In this document: positions 18,890 to 26,161 of the stretch, one piece after another
How the letters are laid out: every line of letters begins with the position of its first letter
How positions within the stretch are numbered: the stretch's first letter is position 1
Assembly (NCBI RefSeq): GCF_037076455.1
Contig: NZ_AP028679.1
Span: 697,501 to 761,500 of the forward strand
Origin: Desulfoferula mesophila
Lineage (GTDB): Bacteria; Desulfobacterota; Desulfarculia; Desulfarculales; Desulfarculaceae
Length of the DNA: 64,000 nucleotides
Direction: 5' to 3'
Notes under the pieces: generated by a model
What the model was told of the DNA's origin: nothing
Seen by the model: only the letters and a program-made list of their open reading frames with translations
The model's database searches: none
Translations under genes and position numbers: made by a program

Positions 18890-19456
18890 ATGGCGGATAA
18901 CGCCAAACCGATCATCGTGGGAATCACCGGAGCCAGCGGAGTCATCTATGGGGTGCGCCTGCTGGAGGTGCTCAAACAGCTGGGATACGAGACCCATCTC
19001 ATCATGAGCGACGCCGCCCGGCTGAACCTGACCATAGAGACCAAGTACCACCCCAAGCAGGTGGAGGGCCTGGCCGACAAGGTGTACCCGGTGGGCGACA
19101 TGGCCGCCGCGGTTTCCAGCGGCTCCTTTCTCACCGAGGGCATGGTCATCGCGCCCTGCACCATCAAGACGCTCTCGGCGGTGGCCAATTCCTTCAACTA
19201 CAACCTCATCGTGCGCGCCGCCGACGTGTGCCTCAAGGAGCGCCGCCGGGTGGTGCTCATGGTGCGCGAGACCCCGCTGCACGCCGGGCACCTTCGGCTC
19301 ATGACCCAGGCGGTGGAGATCGGGGCCACCATCCTGCCGCCCATCCCGGCCTATTATCACGGGCCCCAGAGCATTGCCGACCTCATCGACCAGAGCGTGG
19401 GCAAGGTGCTGGACTGTTTCGGCATACAACATCAACTGTTCCGGCGCTGGTCCTAG
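18890..19456 (+). CDS. ubiX: UbiX-family flavin prenyltransferase
   Basis: 188 residues, full length. The N-terminal GITGASGVIYGVRLLE is the FMN/dimethylallyl-phosphate binding signature; VIAPCTIKTLSAVANSFNYN and VLMVRETPLHAGHLRLM follow as in UbiX/Pad1. It makes prenylated FMN for UbiD enzymes. It is the only UbiX in the window and could serve both UbiD proteins. AGGAGG lies 5-10 nt before ATG 18890. Confidence 0.93.
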   Translation: MADNAKPIIVGITGASGVIYGVRLLEVLKQLGYETHLIMSDAARLNLTIETKYHPKQVEGLADKVYPVGDMAAAVSSGSFLTEGMVIAPCTIKTLSAVANSFNYNLIVRAADVCLKERRRVVLMVRETPLHAGHLRLMTQAVEIGATILPPIPAYYHGPQSIADLIDQSVGKVLDCFGIQHQLFRRWS

Positions 19457-19481
19457 GCCGCGCCCTGCAAGGGAAAACGCA

Positions 19482-19874
19482 ATGAGCAAAGCCAAGACCG
19501 TTACCGCGCAAAACGCGCCCGCCGCCGTGGGGCCCTATAGTCACGCCTGTTGGGCGGGCGATCTGTTGTTCGTCTCGGGCCAGTTGGGCCTGGACCCGGC
19601 CACCGGCGCCCTGGCCGAGGGCGGGGTGGAGGCCCAGGCCCGGCAGGCCATGGCCAACTTCGCGGCGGTGCTCAAGGCCGCCGGCCTGGGCTGGAGCCAG
19701 GTGGTCAAGACCACCATCTTTTTGCAGGACATGGCCGACTTCCCGGCGGTGAACCAGATTTACGCCGAGCATTTCTCGGCCGAGGAAGGCTATCCCGCCC
19801 GGGCCTGCGTGCAGGTGGCCAAGCTGCCCGTGGGCGGCCTGGTGGAGGTGGAAGGCGTGGTATACGCGGGCTAG
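19482..19874 (+). CDS. RidA-family reactive enamine/imine deaminase
   Basis: 130 residues, complete Rid domain: GPYSHACWAGDLLFVSGQLG at the N-terminal strand, then NFAAVLKAAG, VVKTTIFLQDMADF, and the carboxylate-binding arginine in the PARACVQVAKLP segment. RidA hydrolyses 2-aminoacrylate to pyruvate and ammonia. A CyuA-type desulfidase opening the same cluster would release just this intermediate, which gives RidA a concrete role here. Start ATG 19482, 25 nt after ubiX, with AAGGGAAAA upstream. Confidence 0.9.
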   Translation: MSKAKTVTAQNAPAAVGPYSHACWAGDLLFVSGQLGLDPATGALAEGGVEAQARQAMANFAAVLKAAGLGWSQVVKTTIFLQDMADFPAVNQIYAEHFSAEEGYPARACVQVAKLPVGGLVEVEGVVYAG

Positions 19875-19887
19875 GCCCGTGGCGCAA

Positions 19888-19907
19888 GCGCCCCCTCAGG
19901 GGGGCGC
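19888..19907 (+). repeat. Intercistronic hairpin between ridA-like and gntR-like genes
   Basis: GCGCCCCC (19888-19895), loop TCAG, GGGGGCGC (19900-19907). Eight perfect pairs without a T tract; a possible partial attenuator that lowers expression of the regulator gene relative to the enzymes. Confidence 0.45.
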
Positions 19908-19942
19908 CCCAATAACCTTAATGCGCCGGGGAGGGGGGGCAA

Positions 19943-20560
19943 GTGGATCCTAGAGAAATATTCGAAGACCTCAAGCAACGGGTCATCAGCCTGGACATCG
20001 AGCCGGAGGCCAATCTGAACCTGAGCGATCTGGCCTCCTTCTACGGGGTCAGCCGCACGCCGGTCAAGGAAGCCATCATCTACCTGGAGGCCGAGGACTG
20101 GGTATATCGCAACGGCAGCCACTTCACGGTCAGTCCCCTTACCCTGGACCGCATGCGCGACACCACCGAGATCCGCCTGATGCTGGAGGTGGAGGCCAAC
20201 CTGCTGGCCATGCGGCGCATGACCCCGGCCATCCTGGCCACCCTGGACGGCATCCTGGCCGAGATCTCCGACCTGGACAAGGTGCAGGACAACGAGGAGC
20301 TATCGCGCCTGGACACCGAATTCCACCGCGTGCTCTACCAGGCCACGGGCAACAAGCAGCTGGCCGCCCTCCTGGAACGCATGCTCTCCGGCTATCTGCG
20401 CTTTTGGCGCTCCCGTCCCCACAACATCATGAGCGGCAGTTTTTTCCACCAGGCCCAGGAGATAATCCAGGCCATCAAGGACCAGAACGAGTCCAAGCTG
20501 CGCGAGTTGAGCGTGGCCCATATTAAGCAGTCGCTCAACGCCATCATGGGCATGTACTAG
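19943..20560 (+). CDS. GntR-family regulator, FCD (FadR) subgroup
   Basis: 205 residues. The short N-terminal winged helix-turn-helix covers about 1-65 (LNLSDLASFYGVSRTPVKEAIIYLE), followed by an all-helical FCD effector domain containing DTEFHRVLYQATGN, the usual metal/ligand aspartate-histidine motif. FCD regulators usually repress catabolic operons and sense a pathway carboxylate. Being the last gene of the 9944-20560 cluster, it is its likely regulator. Start GTG 19943 follows GGGGAGGGGGG. The N-terminal arm is shorter than in many GntR proteins. Confidence 0.88.
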   Translation: MDPREIFEDLKQRVISLDIEPEANLNLSDLASFYGVSRTPVKEAIIYLEAEDWVYRNGSHFTVSPLTLDRMRDTTEIRLMLEVEANLLAMRRMTPAILATLDGILAEISDLDKVQDNEELSRLDTEFHRVLYQATGNKQLAALLERMLSGYLRFWRSRPHNIMSGSFFHQAQEIIQAIKDQNESKLRELSVAHIKQSLNAIMGMY

Positions 20561-20561
20561 G

Positions 20562-20842
20562 TCCGGCTTCGCCAGACTCCGCATGGCGGCGTTGCGGGCT
20601 TCGCTCACCTCCTCGACGTATTAGCCTATACGCCTGCGGGGTTCGCTTGCCCGACGCCTTGCTCTGCGGCGCCTGGCTGTGCCGGGTCCGGCTTCGCCAG
20701 GCAGTGCCAGGCTGCGTTGTCGGCGTCGCTCGCTCCTCGGCGTATGTAAAAATACGCCTGCGGGGTTCGCTTGCCCGACGCCTTGCCTGGCCCTCCCTGG
20801 CTGTGCCGAATCCGGCTTCGCCAGGCAGCACCAGGCGGCGTG
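20562..20842. repeat. About 125-bp tandem repeat, 2.3 copies
   Basis: Units begin with TCCGGCTTCGCCAG at 20562, 20687 and 20811 (third copy partial). The most conserved block, TACGCCTGCGGGGTTCGCTT onward through CCCGACGCCTTGC, occurs in copies 1 and 2. Each full unit has a small dyad; in copy 2 it is GGCGTAT / ATACGCC around GTAAAA. The block fills the gap between the convergent gntR-like and ilvD-like genes and carries no supported gene. Confidence 0.8.
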
Positions 20843-20851
20843 GTCTGTCCC

Positions 20852-22522
20852 TCAGTCTCGGTGGCGAATGACCGCCCCCTGGTCGGCCGAGGAGGCCAGG
20901 CGGGCGTAGACGGCCAGGTAGCCGCTGGTGAATTTGCGCGGCGGGGCCTGCCAGGCGGCCTTGCGCCGGGCCAGTTCCTCGTCGCTCACCGCCAGGTGCA
21001 GGCGGCCCGCCGGGATGTCGATCGTAATCTGGTCGCCGTCGGCCACCAGGGCCAAGGGACCGCCCTCGGCCGCCTCTGGTGAGACGTGGCCCACGAAGCA
21101 GCCGTTGTTGGTGCCCGAGAAACGCCCGTCGGTGACCACCGCCGTGCTCAGGGCCAGGCCCTTGCCGTAGAGCAGCTTCATGGCCTTGTACATCTCGCGC
21201 ATGCCCGGACCGCCCTTGGGCCCCTCGTAGCGGATCACCACCACCTCGCCCGGCCCCACCTGGTCGGCCAGGATGGCCTGGTTGGCTTCCTCCTCGCAGT
21301 CGAAGCAGCGGGCCTTGCCCTTAAACACGCGCATCTCGGGCTTGATGGCCGCCGGCTTGGTGATGCCGGTGCGGGGGGCCAGGTTGCCTCGGAGCACCGC
21401 CAGCCCGCCACCCACCTCCCAGGGGTCGTCCAGGCCGCGCAGCATGGGGTGCTCCTGAATCTGGACGCTTGCCAGGTTTTGGGCCAGGGTTTGCCCGGTG
21501 ACCGTGAGGGTGTTGCCGTCCAGCAGGGGCAGCAGGCGCTTGAGCACCGCCGGCACCCCGCCCGCCGCGTGGAAGTCGCCCAGGTTTTGGGGAGCGGCGG
21601 GGTTCATCTTGGCCAGGTGGGGAGTCTCCTTGGCCAGGCGCTGGATATCGGCCATGCTCAGTTCGAACCCGGCCTCGTAGGCCACCGCCGGCAGGTGCAA
21701 CACCGTGTTGGTGGAGCCGCCGATGGCGCTGCTCAGCCGCATGGCGTTGGCCAGGGAGGCGGGGGTGATGATTTGGCGGGCGGTGAGATCCTCCTCCACC
21801 ATGGCCACGATGCGCCGCCCCGCTTCCTGGGCCGCGCGCAAACGGTCGGCGAAATAGGCGGGGATGGTGGCGCTGCCCGGCAGGCTCAGGCCCAGGCCTT
21901 CGGCCAGGCAGCACATGGTGTTGGCGGTGCCCAAAAAGGAGCAGGAGCCGCAGGTGGGGGCCACCGCGTCTTCCAGGCGGTACAGCTCCTCCTCGCTGAT
22001 CTTGCCCCGGCTGAGCATGCCCATGGCCTCCACCAGGGAAGTGGTGTCGCTGGGCCGCCCGTCGAATTCGCAGCCCCCGGCCATGGGCCCGCCCACCACC
22101 AGGATGGCCGGCAGGTCCAGGCGGGCGGCGGCCATGAGCATGCCGGGCACGATCTTGTCGCAGGAGCCCAACAGCACCACCGCGTCCAGGCGGTGGGCCT
22201 GAATCATGATCTCGATGTCGTTGGCGATGAGGTCGCGGCTGGGCAGGATGTAGTGCATGCCGTCGTGGCCGTTAGCCAGACCGTCGCAGGCGGCGATGAC
22301 CCCGAACTCCACCGGGGTGCCCCCGGCCTGGCGGATGCCTTGCTGCACGTACTCCGACACCCGGCGCAGGTTGTAGTGGCCGGGCACCACCCGGTTCCAG
22401 GAGTTGGCTATGCCGATCAGGGGCCGTTCCAGGTCGTAGTCGCTGTAGCCCATGGACTTGTACAGGGCGCGCATCTTGGACCATTCGGGCCGGGCCAGGA
22501 TTTTTTGGCTGCGTGGTTTCAT
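20852..22522 (-). CDS. ilvD: Dihydroxy-acid dehydratase (IlvD/Edd family)
   Basis: 556 residues, the usual IlvD length. Fe-S and Mg-binding signatures are present: CDGLANGHDGMHYILPSRDL, GSCDKIVPGMLMAAARL and APTCGSCSFLGTANTM; the C-terminal VTDGRFSG and the typical ending SADQGAV are intact. IlvD makes 2-oxoacids from 2,3-dihydroxy acids in valine/isoleucine synthesis. A catabolic paralogue acting on a sugar acid is possible, because it sits 22 nt behind an AbfD-like gene and not with other ilv genes. Start ATG 22522. Confidence 0.85.
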   Translation of the reverse strand: MKPRSQKILARPEWSKMRALYKSMGYSDYDLERPLIGIANSWNRVVPGHYNLRRVSEYVQQGIRQAGGTPVEFGVIAACDGLANGHDGMHYILPSRDLIANDIEIMIQAHRLDAVVLLGSCDKIVPGMLMAAARLDLPAILVVGGPMAGGCEFDGRPSDTTSLVEAMGMLSRGKISEEELYRLEDAVAPTCGSCSFLGTANTMCCLAEGLGLSLPGSATIPAYFADRLRAAQEAGRRIVAMVEEDLTARQIITPASLANAMRLSSAIGGSTNTVLHLPAVAYEAGFELSMADIQRLAKETPHLAKMNPAAPQNLGDFHAAGGVPAVLKRLLPLLDGNTLTVTGQTLAQNLASVQIQEHPMLRGLDDPWEVGGGLAVLRGNLAPRTGITKPAAIKPEMRVFKGKARCFDCEEEANQAILADQVGPGEVVVIRYEGPKGGPGMREMYKAMKLLYGKGLALSTAVVTDGRFSGTNNGCFVGHVSPEAAEGGPLALVADGDQITIDIPAGRLHLAVSDEELARRKAAWQAPPRKFTSGYLAVYARLASSADQGAVIRHRD

Positions 22523-22544
22523 GGCTGGCGTCTCCCCCGCTGGC

Positions 22545-23990
22545 CTAGACCAGGCCCAGCATGTTTTTTACCCGGGCCACCTTTTGCTCGAGGTCGGCCT
22601 GGCGGCCGATCATGATGCGCTGGGCGGTGGGCGGCCCGGCCCCGTGCATGGACTCGATCAAGTAGCCCACTGCCCCGGCCCCGGCCACCAGGTTCTCGAT
22701 GAGCCGCAGCACCTTCATGCGGTCCACCACCGGGAAGTCGGGGTTGGCGGCCAGGTACTTCTTGATGTAGGGCCCGGCCACCGGGTCGTTGAGGTCGGCC
22801 GCCGAGGGCATGGTGCCCAACAGGCCCCCGGCCACGTCGGTGGCCAGGCGGGCCAGCTCGTAGGGGAAGCGGGTCACGTTGAGCTTGCACACGTTGGCCA
22901 ACAGCAGGTTGACCAGGTAGTTGCCCGCCGCCGTGGCCTCGCCGGTGGCCGAGCAGGCGATGCCGCAGGAGAAGATGGTCTCGTTGAGGTGGATCATCTC
23001 CACGATCTTGTCCTTGATGTGGCTGGCCCCGGCCACCCCGTTCATCTGGGCGATGAGCGCGGTGGCCCCGATGAGGGCGTCGCCCACCCCCACCTTGCAG
23101 CCGCCGTAACTCTGGCGGTGGTAGGAGGCGAAGCGCTCCACCAGGGTGCCGGAGAAATCCACCTCGCCGTCCAGGAACACCCGCTCGTCGGGCACGAACA
23201 CGTCCTCAAAGACGGTCATCACCTCCTGGCCGCCAAAGGGATTGCCCACGTCCAGGGGGTCGGCCTCCAGCTTGCGGGTGTCGCTGGCCTGGCGCCCGTA
23301 GATGTAGCGCACGCCCTCGGCATTGGTGGGCACCGCGCAGCACACCGCCCAGGCCTCCTCGCCCGGCCGCATGGTCAGGGTGGGCATCACCAAGATCTCG
23401 TGGGAGTTGAGCATGCCGGTCTGGTGCAGCTTGGCCCCGGAAATGACCACGCCCCCCGGGCGGCGCTCCTTGACCCGAAGGAACAGGTCCGGGTCCACCT
23501 GGTCCTTGGGCCGCTTGCCCCGGTCGCCCTTGGGGTCGGTCATGGCCCCGTCCACCACCAGGTCGTTCTGCTGAATCCAGCTCCAGTAATCCTTGAAGCG
23601 CTGGTGATAGTCGGTCCCGTGCTTTTGGTCGCACTCAAAGGTGGTGCTGTAGATGGCGTTGGCCGCGTCCAGGCCCACGCAGCGCTGAAAACAGCAGGCG
23701 GTGCCCGCGCCACAGTAGCGCTGCATCTTCACCTTGTTCACCAGGTCCTCGGCGCTTTGGTGCAGGTGGGTGAAGCGGTTGATCTCGGCCTTGCACAGGG
23801 AGGACTCCACGCAAAAAAGGTCGCGGGTGGCCGGGTCGTGGGCCGCGTCAAAGGTGAAGGCCACCGCCTTTTGCGAAGGCTGGACCAGGCCGTGTTCGCC
23901 CAGGTCGCCGGATTTGCGGCCCAGCATGTGGGCTTCCAGCTTAAGGTCCGCCACTGACTCCAGATATTGTTTGCCGGTTTTAAGGGCCAC
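22545..23990 (-). CDS. 4-hydroxybutyryl-CoA dehydratase-type Fe-S/FAD enzyme (AbfD-like)
   Basis: 481 residues, full length for the 4-hydroxyphenylacetate 3-hydroxylase/AbfD superfamily. The four [4Fe-4S] ligands of AbfD (C99, C103, H292, C299 in Clostridium) have clear counterparts at C100, C104, H291 and C298, with identical internal spacing, so this is the dehydratase branch and not the flavin hydroxylase branch. It should dehydrate 4-hydroxybutyryl-CoA to crotonyl-CoA or isomerise vinylacetyl-CoA. Start GTG 23990 follows AGGAGG. It is the first gene of a two-gene unit with ilvD. Crotonyl-CoA would lead to the 3-hydroxyacyl-CoA dehydrogenase reaction encoded at 2391. Confidence 0.9.
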   Translation of the reverse strand: MALKTGKQYLESVADLKLEAHMLGRKSGDLGEHGLVQPSQKAVAFTFDAAHDPATRDLFCVESSLCKAEINRFTHLHQSAEDLVNKVKMQRYCGAGTACCFQRCVGLDAANAIYSTTFECDQKHGTDYHQRFKDYWSWIQQNDLVVDGAMTDPKGDRGKRPKDQVDPDLFLRVKERRPGGVVISGAKLHQTGMLNSHEILVMPTLTMRPGEEAWAVCCAVPTNAEGVRYIYGRQASDTRKLEADPLDVGNPFGGQEVMTVFEDVFVPDERVFLDGEVDFSGTLVERFASYHRQSYGGCKVGVGDALIGATALIAQMNGVAGASHIKDKIVEMIHLNETIFSCGIACSATGEATAAGNYLVNLLLANVCKLNVTRFPYELARLATDVAGGLLGTMPSAADLNDPVAGPYIKKYLAANPDFPVVDRMKVLRLIENLVAGAGAVGYLIESMHGAGPPTAQRIMIGRQADLEQKVARVKNMLGLV

Positions 23991-24035
23991 GCCGCCTCCT
24001 CGTTTTTTGTTGCGCCGCCGCGCAATTGCATGGCT

Positions 24036-24051
24036 TCCGGCGAACGCCGGA
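24036..24051. promoter_or_regulatory. Perfect dyad upstream of the AbfD-like gene
   Basis: TCCGGCG, AA, CGCCGGA: a 16-bp perfect inverted repeat 46 bp upstream of the GTG start. It may be an operator or a leader hairpin. Confidence 0.35.
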
Positions 24052-24121
24052 CCTGTCTATCTTAGCCACAGGCGGGCCTTGCTGGCCAGGGTTTGTTGCG
24101 TGGGGGCGGTGGCCAAAGGAG

Positions 24122-24150
24122 AGGGGCCGCCGCGCGGTGCGACGGCCCCT
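24122..24150 (-). terminator. Probable terminator hairpin after the metallohydrolase gene
   Basis: AGGGGCCG (24122-24129) pairs with CGGCCCCT (24143-24150) around a GC-rich inner loop. It lies 23 nt past the stop of the 24173-25096 gene on the minus strand; only a weak pyrimidine run (CTCCTTT) follows. Confidence 0.5.
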
Positions 24151-24172
24151 ATGGCCGCGAGGCGGGAGACTC

Positions 24173-25096
24173 TCAGTCCAGGGCCAGGGTCATGCCCACG
24201 GTGGTAAAGGGGCAGCGGGCCCCCAGGCGGTTGCGCAGCGTCTGCTGGGCCAGGGCCCCGGTGCAATGCATGGGCAGCACCAGTCCGGGGTTCTCCTCCA
24301 GCAGCCCGGCCACCACGCCCTCCAGTTGGGCCGCGTCCAGGAAATTCAGGTGCAGTCCGCCCACCAGGGCGTAGAGCGGCACGCCGGGGCAGATAGCCTG
24401 GGCCGCGGCGATGGTGTTGAATACCCCGGCGTGGCAGCAGCCGGTGATGACCACCAGGCCCCGTCCGGCCAGGTTGACCACCAGGGCCTGGTCGTCTTCC
24501 AGGTTGTCGGGCTGCCACTGGCCGTCCTCGCGGCGCAGGCCGCCGGGCCAGAGCACGTCGCGCGGGCTTTGGCGGGGGATGCCGCCGCTGACCCACAGGC
24601 CCGGTCCCAGGGGGGTGGGGCTGTCGGCCAGGATGGGCCGGGCGCCCAGCCAGGCGGCGGTCTCCTCGCGGTCCAACACCCAGGGCCCGGCCACCTGGCC
24701 GCCGGGTTTTTTGACCCCCCGCTCGCCAAAGGTGCGCGGGTGGGTGATGAGGGGCGCCTTGATGTCGTAGGCCTCGGTGATATCGCGCAAGCCGCCGTAA
24801 TGGTCGATGTGTCCGTGGCTGAGCACCAGGTAGTCGGCCTGGGCCGGGTCCAGGCCCAGCAGCCGCAAGTTGTTTAAAAGCGCCGGGCCGCCCCGGCCGA
24901 AGTCATATAGCAGGCGGGTGGTCTCGCCGCCGGGGCCCTCCACCTCCAGCCAGGCGGAAAACCCCTGGGCGCCCAGCAGCATGGACTGGGGGCCGGGCGA
25001 GGGATAGCGCAGAGGCCCCGAGCTGGGCAGGAATATGTCCACGTTGTTGTCCACCACCACGGTGAAGCTCAGGCGCACGGCTTGTTCGGCGGGCAC
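24173..25096 (-). CDS. Metallo-beta-lactamase-fold hydrolase
   Basis: 307 residues. The zinc site is given by SHGHIDHYGG (about 98-107), the HxHxDH motif; further candidate metal ligands are TGCCHAG (~220) and the C-terminal PMHCTG. The layout resembles the MBL subgroup annotated as methanopterin/dihydropterin-phosphate synthase-like proteins; many are uncharacterised. Start GTG 25096 is supported by AGGGAG 7 nt upstream. It is 76 nt behind the TAXI binding-protein gene and may be the last gene of that operon. The substrate is unknown. Confidence 0.78.
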   Translation of the reverse strand: MPAEQAVRLSFTVVVDNNVDIFLPSSGPLRYPSPGPQSMLLGAQGFSAWLEVEGPGGETTRLLYDFGRGGPALLNNLRLLGLDPAQADYLVLSHGHIDHYGGLRDITEAYDIKAPLITHPRTFGERGVKKPGGQVAGPWVLDREETAAWLGARPILADSPTPLGPGLWVSGGIPRQSPRDVLWPGGLRREDGQWQPDNLEDDQALVVNLAGRGLVVITGCCHAGVFNTIAAAQAICPGVPLYALVGGLHLNFLDAAQLEGVVAGLLEENPGLVLPMHCTGALAQQTLRNRLGARCPFTTVGMTLALD

Positions 25097-25172
25097 GGCG
25101 TTTCTCCCTGCTGGGCGCGGGGCGGGCTCCAAGTCGCGGGGCCCGCCCCGGGGTTGAGGCGAGGCCGGATCG

Positions 25173-26147
25173 CTACTTGATCCAGCCCTTTTCCTTGTAA
25201 TACTTCACGGCGCCCGGATGCATGGGGATGCCCACGTCCTTGGCCATGTCCTGGCGCTTGCCCAGCCGCATGGCCTTGATCATCTTGCCGTAGCGGTCGA
25301 AGTTTTGGTCGATGCTTTTCACGATGGCGTAGGCCACCTCGTCGGGCATGTCCTTGTTGGCGATGACCACCACGTTGGCGATGATGCCGGGCATCTCCTG
25401 ATCCACGCCGGGATAGCTGCCCTTGGGCAGGGTGTAGGGCTCCAGACCCTTGTGGCTCTTGACCAGCTTGTCGATGACTTCCTCGGACAGGGGCAGCATC
25501 TTGATCTTGCGCTGGCTGGCCGCGTTGAGGATGGGCGGCGCGGGGTAGGCCATGGCCCCGTAGAGGATGGCGTCGATGTGGCCGTCGATGAACTGCTTGC
25601 CCGCCTCGGCGAAGCTCAAAAAGCGGGTGTCGATGCTCTTGAAGCTAAGCCCGTAGGCCTCCAGCACGTAGCGCGAGACCACCGCGATGGCGCTGCCCTT
25701 GGGGCCGGGGGTGACCTTCTTGCCCTTGAGCTGGGGGATGTCGCTTATGCCCGAATCGGCGTTGACCACGATCTGGCTGGGCTCGGGGAAGATGACCGCC
25801 AGTTCGCGGATGTTGTTGAGCTTGCCCTGCTTCTTGAAGTACTCGATGCCCTGCCAGGCCTCGGCGGCGGTGGTGGAAAAACTGAAGGCGGCGTTGATCT
25901 TGCCGGCGTTGGTGGCGATAACGTTGGCCGCGCCGCCTATGGGCATGGTGGAACCCTTGAGCTTGGGGTTGGCCTTGATGGTGTCTTCCACCATGGCCGT
26001 GCCCAGGGCCTGCCACACTCCGCCGGCCGGAGCGGTGCCCCAGCGGATGTCGTAGGCCCACGCGCTGGGGACTCCGACGCTCAATACGCCCAGGGCCAGG
26101 AGCAGGCTCAGGGCCAGGCAAGTCGCCAACCATTTTTTAACAGCCAT
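25173..26147 (-). CDS. TAXI-type TRAP transporter solute-binding protein (copy 2)
   Basis: 324 residues. Signal peptide of about 30 residues (MAVKKW, hydrophobic core, cleavage near SAWA-YD). The mature start IRWGTAPAGGVWQALGTAMV and the GGAANVIATNAGKINAAFS loop are the TAXI ligand-binding features; the end MHPGAVKYYKEKGWIK parallels the copy at 12795. Start ATG 26147 is fixed by AAGGAGG. It is encoded 14 nt after its fused permease. Its sequence is clearly distinct from copy 1, so the ligand probably differs. Confidence 0.9.
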   Translation of the reverse strand: MAVKKWLATCLALSLLLALGVLSVGVPSAWAYDIRWGTAPAGGVWQALGTAMVEDTIKANPKLKGSTMPIGGAANVIATNAGKINAAFSFSTTAAEAWQGIEYFKKQGKLNNIRELAVIFPEPSQIVVNADSGISDIPQLKGKKVTPGPKGSAIAVVSRYVLEAYGLSFKSIDTRFLSFAEAGKQFIDGHIDAILYGAMAYPAPPILNAASQRKIKMLPLSEEVIDKLVKSHKGLEPYTLPKGSYPGVDQEMPGIIANVVVIANKDMPDEVAYAIVKSIDQNFDRYGKMIKAMRLGKRQDMAKDVGIPMHPGAVKYYKEKGWIK

Positions 26148-26161
26148 TGGGGGCCTCCTTG

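Noticed and set aside
20562-20842. CRISPR array
   Set aside because: Only two to three units of about 125 bp with imperfect copies; there is no short repeat/spacer alternation and no cas genes.
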